This document shows positions 59,926-64,000 of a DNA stretch of 64,000 nt, one piece after another; positions within the stretch are counted from its first letter, which is position 1, and each line of letters begins with the position of its first letter. Origin of the DNA: JAPOUP01 sp026708635 (GTDB lineage Bacteria > Pseudomonadota > Alphaproteobacteria > Rhodobacterales > Rhodobacteraceae). The position numbers and the translations under genes were made by a program. The DNA lies in contig OZ241336.1 of assembly GCA_965200115.1 (NCBI GenBank), forward strand, positions 3,782,001-3,846,000. The letters are read 5' to 3'. The notes under the pieces were generated by a model. That model was not told the DNA's origin. It was given only the letters and a program-made list of their open reading frames with translations, and did no database searches.

Positions 59926-61173
59926 ATGCACCCGGCGCAGCCCATGCAACCCACACCGCCTTTAGGAACCACTCCCCTCGCCAAACGCGAGGCCCGTCTG
60001 GCCTGGAGTCTTCTTGCCCCGACCATTATCAGCGTCGCTTTGGTCGTTGTGCTACCACTTTTCGCGATCTTCTGGATCAGCGTCAAACCGGTCAGCCTCG
60101 CGGATTTGCGCCCGCCGGCTCCGATCGTTCGCGAAGATGTCCGTGGAAGCGGTGATGAACTGACGATCCGCTATCGGATCCGGAATTCCAGTCAGGACAG
60201 ACTGATTTCAGGCGTCACGATCAGCGACACTTTGCCCGGCGGGGTGCAGGTGTCGGGCGCTCTGCCCGAAGTCTGCCGCGTCGAGGGTAACGCGCTGACG
60301 TGCATCCTCGGCGATCTTGACGGCGGGGCACGGGATCAACTCAATATCCCGATCTCGGCGGCCGACGAAGGTTTGGCGGAAGAGTCCATTGAGGAATCCG
60401 AGCCGATCGTGACCGGCAAGGGGGACAACGTCCTGACCAGCGGTGATTTCACTTTCGAAAACTTCGCCCGCATCTTTGACGGTGACGAATTCTGGGGGGT
60501 CCTCGGCGTCACACTTTTCTACACGGTATTCGGTACGGTCGGCGCGCTGGTTGTGGGTCTGTTCGCCGCCCTCCTGTTAAACAAGGAATTTCCCGGCCAG
60601 GGTATCTTGCGTGGCCTATATCTCTTTCCTTACGTTGCGCCGGTCATTGCCGTCGCTTTCTCCTGGCTGATTCTGTTCGATCCGTTCTCGGGCAGCGCCA
60701 ACGCGCTGCTGCTGCAGATGGGAGCGGTGGACGAGTCGATAAATTTCTTCGGTGAGCGCCCGCAGGCGCTGATCATGGTCACGGTGTTCGAGATCTGGCG
60801 ATATTTTCCGCTCTCGTTCCTGTTTATCCTGGCCCGGATGCAGTCGATTGACACCGACATGTATGAGGCCGCGGATATGGACGGCGCCTCGCCCTTCCAG
60901 AAGTTCTGGTATCTCTCCGTGCCGCAACTTCTAGGAATCCTGAGCGTACTGTTCCTGCTGCGTTTCATTTGGACGTTCAACAAGTTTGACGATATTTTCC
61001 TTCTTACCGGAGGCAACGCGGGCACCCGCACCCTGACGGTAAATGTCTACGAACAGGCCTTCGCGGTCTCCAATATCGGCGCGGGCGCGGCGGTGGCGGT
61101 GGTGGTCTTCTGTTGCCTGCTAACGTTCAGCTTCCTCTTTTTCCGCTTCATCTCAAGGGAGGAAGGGTTATGA
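59926..61173 (+). CDS. Sugar ABC permease (MalF type) with inserted DUF11-like domain
   Basis: 415 residues from the ATG at 59926 (an upstream TTG at 59914 is possible). After the first helix (LAWSLLAPTIISVALVVVLP) comes a periplasmic insert, about residues 70-150, that resembles the DUF11 repeat domain: DELTIRYRIRNSSQDRLISG, VTISDTLPGGVQVSGA, EVCRVEGNALTCILGDLDGG. Five more helices follow, with the EAA loop YEAADMDGASPFQKFWYLSVPQLLGIL. MalF also has a periplasmic loop domain that docks the binding protein, but of a different fold. It precedes the partner permease with a four-base overlap. Confidence 0.92.
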   Translation: MHPAQPMQPTPPLGTTPLAKREARLAWSLLAPTIISVALVVVLPLFAIFWISVKPVSLADLRPPAPIVREDVRGSGDELTIRYRIRNSSQDRLISGVTISDTLPGGVQVSGALPEVCRVEGNALTCILGDLDGGARDQLNIPISAADEGLAEESIEESEPIVTGKGDNVLTSGDFTFENFARIFDGDEFWGVLGVTLFYTVFGTVGALVVGLFAALLLNKEFPGQGILRGLYLFPYVAPVIAVAFSWLILFDPFSGSANALLLQMGAVDESINFFGERPQALIMVTVFEIWRYFPLSFLFILARMQSIDTDMYEAADMDGASPFQKFWYLSVPQLLGILSVLFLLRFIWTFNKFDDIFLLTGGNAGTRTLTVNVYEQAFAVSNIGAGAAVAVVVFCCLLTFSFLFFRFISREEGL

Positions 61174-62378
61174 CCGTACTTCGCCAGGGATACATCATCG
61201 GCGCATTGACCGGCGCCCTGTGGATGGTGGTGCTCTCGACAACGGCGGCCGTGGCCATGTCGTTCGCCACAGGCGATCCGTTCCGGCCGTCGATCATTCT
61301 GGGTCTGGTCATAGGGGCCGTTTGGGGCGCTTTCCTCGTTTCGGGAATCGGCGGTCGGGCCGGCCGGTGGGGCGCCGCGATAATCATCTTTTGCGTAAAT
61401 GTTCTGGGACTGGGCCCGATGGTTATGGAATCCTCCCTTTCCTCGGGAATCGTTGGCGCGGCGGTCCTAAGCCTGAGTTTCCTTCTATCCATGGATAGGA
61501 TCCTCGAATCCTGCGCCGCCCGTGATCTAACCCGGCACGAATGGGAAGATGTGGTGATTCGGTTCCTGACCGGCTTCGGCTATATCTTTTTTACGGCCGC
61601 TGTCTTCATCCCGTTTTACGTGATGGTAATGACAAGCTTTAAGAACCAGTCGGAACTTATTCAGAATCCACTTGATTTTTCCTTGGATATCTCCAAGGGC
61701 TGGGAGCTTTTCCGGTCATATTCCGAGCTATTCGGAGATTTCAACTTCGGCCAGTATCTAATTACCTCCTTCTATATTTCGGTGTTGACCGTGATCATCA
61801 CACTCGCGTTCTCGATTCCCGGTGCCTATGCGGTCGCGCGTCTGCGCTTTAAGGGGCAGGCGGCGTTTTCGCGCAGTATCCTGCTCATCTACATGGTGCC
61901 CATGATCGTTCTCGCGCTTCCGATCTACATCGCGTTTTCAATGACCGGGCTCAGGAACTCGATCCTTGGCATCGTGATGATCTATCCTGTCACAACCATT
62001 CCGGTCGCGCTCTACATGCTACAGGGCTATTTTCGCGGCCTGCCGGGCGAGGTGGAGGAGGCCGGGCTGATGGACGGCCTCGGTCGGCTGGCGGTGATCT
62101 GGAAGATCACGCTGCCACTCAGTCTGCCGGCTCTGGCGTCGGTTTCGCTCTACGTCTTCATGATTGCGTGGAACGAGTTCCTGCTGGCCTTCATGCTGCT
62201 TGACGATCCGTCGAAATTCACGCTGACGCGCGGGATCGCCAGCCTTAACTCGTCGGAAATACCGCGCCAGCACCTTATGGCCGGGGCGGTGATCGCGACC
62301 GTGCCAATCATGGTTATCTTCCTCGGCCTCGAGCGCTTTATGACCAAAGGCCTGACCGCGGGCTCCGTCAAGGGCTGA
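61170..62378 (+). CDS. Sugar ABC permease (MalG type) with extra N-terminal helices
   Basis: 402 residues from the ATG at 61170 overlapping the previous stop (ATGA). The C-terminal 280 residues are a normal MalG-like permease (FLTGFGYIFFTAAVFIPFYVMVMTSFKN, EAA loop VEEAGLMDGLGRLAVIWKITLPL, end MTKGLTAGSVKG). The first 115 residues add about four hydrophobic segments (GYIIGALTGALWMVVLSTTA, IILGLVIGAVWGAFLVSGI, AAIIIFCVNVLGLGPMVM, GIVGAAVLSLSFLLSM) that standard MalG lacks. The function of this extension is unknown. Confidence 0.93.
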   Translation: MTVLRQGYIIGALTGALWMVVLSTTAAVAMSFATGDPFRPSIILGLVIGAVWGAFLVSGIGGRAGRWGAAIIIFCVNVLGLGPMVMESSLSSGIVGAAVLSLSFLLSMDRILESCAARDLTRHEWEDVVIRFLTGFGYIFFTAAVFIPFYVMVMTSFKNQSELIQNPLDFSLDISKGWELFRSYSELFGDFNFGQYLITSFYISVLTVIITLAFSIPGAYAVARLRFKGQAAFSRSILLIYMVPMIVLALPIYIAFSMTGLRNSILGIVMIYPVTTIPVALYMLQGYFRGLPGEVEEAGLMDGLGRLAVIWKITLPLSLPALASVSLYVFMIAWNEFLLAFMLLDDPSKFTLTRGIASLNSSEIPRQHLMAGAVIATVPIMVIFLGLERFMTKGLTAGSVKG

Positions 62379-62382
62379 AGCG

Positions 62383-63642
62383 ATGCCGGACGACGCCTTG
62401 ACCCTTGACAGCGCCGCGCGCGGCATTCTTCAGGCAAACGATCGGGGCGGTTACACGGTACCGACGTCCGGTCTATATCCTTACCAGTGGAACTGGGACA
62501 GCGCTTTCGCCGCGTGGGGCCTCTCAACCTTTGACATCGACCGTGCCTGGACCGAACTGGAAACGCTTTTCTCCGGACAGTGGGCGACCGGAATGGTTCC
62601 GCACATCATCTTTCACAAAACGGATTCCAGCTATTTCCCCGGACCGTCCGTCTGGGGCACCGACCGGGCACCACCGAGTTCGGGGATCAGCCAGCCTCCC
62701 GTGGCGGCCACGCTCGCGCGCAGGATTTACGAGGCTGATCCAGTCGCGGGCCGGGCGCGGCTGGAAGGCCTGTATCCAGCTATGCTCGACTGGCACCGCT
62801 GGTGGCGGACCCATCGGTGCGCGTCGGGAGTCGCTGCGGTCACCCATCCATGGGAATCCGGACGCGACAATTGCCCTGACTGGGATCCTGGCATGGCGAA
62901 TGTCGACGGATCGGATGTCGGTGAGTACGTACGCCATGACACAGACCATGTTGACGCGGCGATGCGACCTGAGAAAGAGGACTATGACCGCTTCATCGCC
63001 ATTGTACAGTTCGGGCGGAACTGCGGCTGGGATCAAGGAGAGATCATCGCCAGCGGGCCGTTCTACATGGCGGACCCCGCGATCACCTTTATCCTTATAC
63101 GGGCAAACCGCGATCTCGCCTGGATCGCCCGGACCTTGGGCAAGGACCCTGGCGAGGCGCAGGTCTACGCTGACGATCTCGAGGCCGCGTTACCGGAGCT
63201 GTGGAACTCCGGCCTCGGCTGTTACGACGCGCGTGACCTAAGGACCGGAACGTTCGCGGGGGTCCTCGGCTCCGGCAGCTTTCTGGCGTGGCTGGCCGGC
63301 GTAACGAACGCGGAGATGGAGGCACGGCTGATATCCGTATGGAACAGGGTCAGTTTCGGAATACCGTCATCCGATCCGGCCGCGGACACGTTCGACCCGC
63401 GTCGGTACTGGCGCGGACCGAGCTGGCCGGTGATCAATTCACTTATCGCCATCGGCCTCATCGAGGCCGGGCGCTTTGCCGAAGCTGAGCGACTGAAGCG
63501 CGAGACCGCCAGCCTGATCGAGACGGCCGGTTTCTGGGAATATTTCGATCCGCTGGACGGCGCTCCATGCGGCGGACCGAATTTTACGTGGACGGCGGCA
63601 ATATGGCTGGCATGGGCGTCACCGACAGCAATGGGAGACTGA
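62383..63642 (+). CDS. GH63-type glycoside hydrolase, possibly glucosylglycerate hydrolase
   Basis: 419 residues from the ATG at 62383, four bases after the permease stop. It is an (alpha/alpha)6-barrel hydrolase of the GH63 / MGG-hydrolase kind: SGLYPYQWNWDSAFAAWGL, FSGQWATGMVPHIIFH, ISQPPVAATLARRIYE, PWESGRDNCPDWD, RRYWRGPSWPVINSLIAIGL and a C-terminal FWEYFDPLDGAPCGGPNFTWTAAIWL in pieces. The WxWD and PWESGxDN motifs carry catalytic acids. There is no signal peptide, so it acts on solute after import. Family members cleave glucosylglycerate or mannosylglycerate, compatible solutes of marine organisms. Confidence 0.87.
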   Translation: MPDDALTLDSAARGILQANDRGGYTVPTSGLYPYQWNWDSAFAAWGLSTFDIDRAWTELETLFSGQWATGMVPHIIFHKTDSSYFPGPSVWGTDRAPPSSGISQPPVAATLARRIYEADPVAGRARLEGLYPAMLDWHRWWRTHRCASGVAAVTHPWESGRDNCPDWDPGMANVDGSDVGEYVRHDTDHVDAAMRPEKEDYDRFIAIVQFGRNCGWDQGEIIASGPFYMADPAITFILIRANRDLAWIARTLGKDPGEAQVYADDLEAALPELWNSGLGCYDARDLRTGTFAGVLGSGSFLAWLAGVTNAEMEARLISVWNRVSFGIPSSDPAADTFDPRRYWRGPSWPVINSLIAIGLIEAGRFAEAERLKRETASLIETAGFWEYFDPLDGAPCGGPNFTWTAAIWLAWASPTAMGD

Positions 63643-63647
63643 AGAGG

Positions 63648-64000
63648 ATGTCGTCAATTGAACTTAAGGCGGTTGAGAAATGGTTTGGCGATGCCCAGGT
63701 CATCAAGGGCGTCGATCTGTCCATCGAAGAGGGTGAATTCATCATATTCGTAGGACCGTCCGGGTGCGGAAAGTCGACGTTGCTGCGAATGATCGCGGGC
63801 TTGGAGGACACAAGCCGGGGTGAGATCACCATTGCCGGCCGTGACGTGACGGCGGAGCCGCCGTCAAAGCGCGGGCTGGCGATGGTGTTCCAGAGCTATG
63901 CGCTTTATCCGCATATGTCCGTGCGCGACAACATGGGCTTCTCGCTCAAGTCCGCCGGCGCTCCGAAATCTGAGATTACCGAGAAAGTTGATGCCGCGGC
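63648..64000 (+). CDS. Sugar ABC transporter ATP-binding protein, N-terminal part (cut by the window edge)
   Basis: The ATG at 63648, six bases after the hydrolase stop with GAAGAGG upstream, opens a frame that runs off the right edge. The 117 visible residues are a UgpC/MalK-type ATPase: ELKAVEKWFGDAQVIKGVDL, Walker A GPSGCGKSTLL, the Q-loop MVFQSYALYPHMSVRDNM. The signature and Walker B are beyond the edge. It completes the importer with the two permeases and the binding protein. Confidence 0.95.
   Translation, partial: MSSIELKAVEKWFGDAQVIKGVDLSIEEGEFIIFVGPSGCGKSTLLRMIAGLEDTSRGEITIAGRDVTAEPPSKRGLAMVFQSYALYPHMSVRDNMGFSLKSAGAPKSEITEKVDAA

Noticed and set aside
1..64000. CRISPR arrays, rRNA genes or prophage structural genes
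   Set aside because: No regularly spaced direct repeats, rRNA segments or phage head, tail or terminase motifs were seen; the integrase remnant and one IS are the only mobile-element traces.

Overview
The window reads as chromosomal DNA of an alphaproteobacterium, most likely a marine member of the Rhodobacterales or a close relative. The evidence is a circularly permuted two-piece tmRNA with the tag ANDNHAPVALAA, an alphaproteobacterial LexA whose gene carries a GTTC-N7-GTTC box, an imuA-imuB-dnaE2 cassette with the same box, an adjacent dmdA-acuI pair for dimethylsulfoniopropionate (DMSP), a class II (B12-dependent) ribonucleotide reductase, and the gene order ppiD-trpE / trpG-trpD-trpC-moaC-moeA. 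The assignment rests on gene content only.

Layout. 0-6.4 kb: a ribbon-helix-helix protein (cut by the left edge), fumC, the ClpXP adaptor sspB, a chromate transporter, the split tmRNA gene and gene-poor DNA with one small secreted protein. 6.4-11.7 kb: the LexA-controlled mutagenesis cassette. 11.9-17.2 kb: a DUF2182/DUF1326 pair, dmdA-acuI and a photolyase. 17.4-20.9 kb: a RES/Xre-type toxin-antitoxin pair, a decayed tyrosine integrase, lexA and a small membrane protein. 21-26.8 kb: a CUT1 sugar ABC transporter with a hydrolase and an RraA-like protein. 27.1-31.2 kb: moeA, moaC, trpC, trpD and trpG, all overlapping by four bases; TrpG has lost its catalytic cysteine.

31.5-45.8 kb is the most distinctive part: a bacterial microcompartment (BMC) island. 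It has four shell proteins (two BMC-T, one BMC-H, one BMC-P), an acylating aldehyde dehydrogenase, a class III aminotransferase-fold enzyme, an SDR, an APH-fold kinase, a small protein with a probable targeting helix, an isochorismatase-fold hydrolase, an amine-type ABC transporter and a DeoR-family regulator, with an ammonium transporter next to it. The set matches the aminoacetone / 1-amino-2-propanol (RMM-type) metabolosome logic: reduce aminoketone, phosphorylate aminoalcohol, eliminate phosphate and ammonia to an aldehyde inside the shell, then make acyl-CoA.

46-47.7 kb: an IS5-like element (frame-broken transposase) abuts a truncated, frameshifted trpE lying directly after ppiD. Because trpE' and trpG flank the BMC island in the same orientation, the island seems to have entered an ancestral trp block, costing the cell both subunits of this anthranilate synthase. 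47.7-57.7 kb: ppiD, a xanthine phosphoribosyltransferase, fabI, pdxH, a two-domain cold-shock protein, a DUF192 protein, tRNA-Pro(TGG) and nrdJ. 58.4-64 kb: an ABC uptake system with a GH63-type hydrolase, probably for glucosylglycerate-like solutes; one permease carries an inserted DUF11-like domain and the other extra N-terminal membrane helices.

The DMSP branch (acryloyl-CoA to propionyl-CoA) and the inferred microcompartment branch (propanal to propionyl-CoA) would meet at propionyl-CoA. Several gaps of 0.3-1.1 kb hold no gene I can recognise; together with the three decayed genes they suggest ongoing gene loss.
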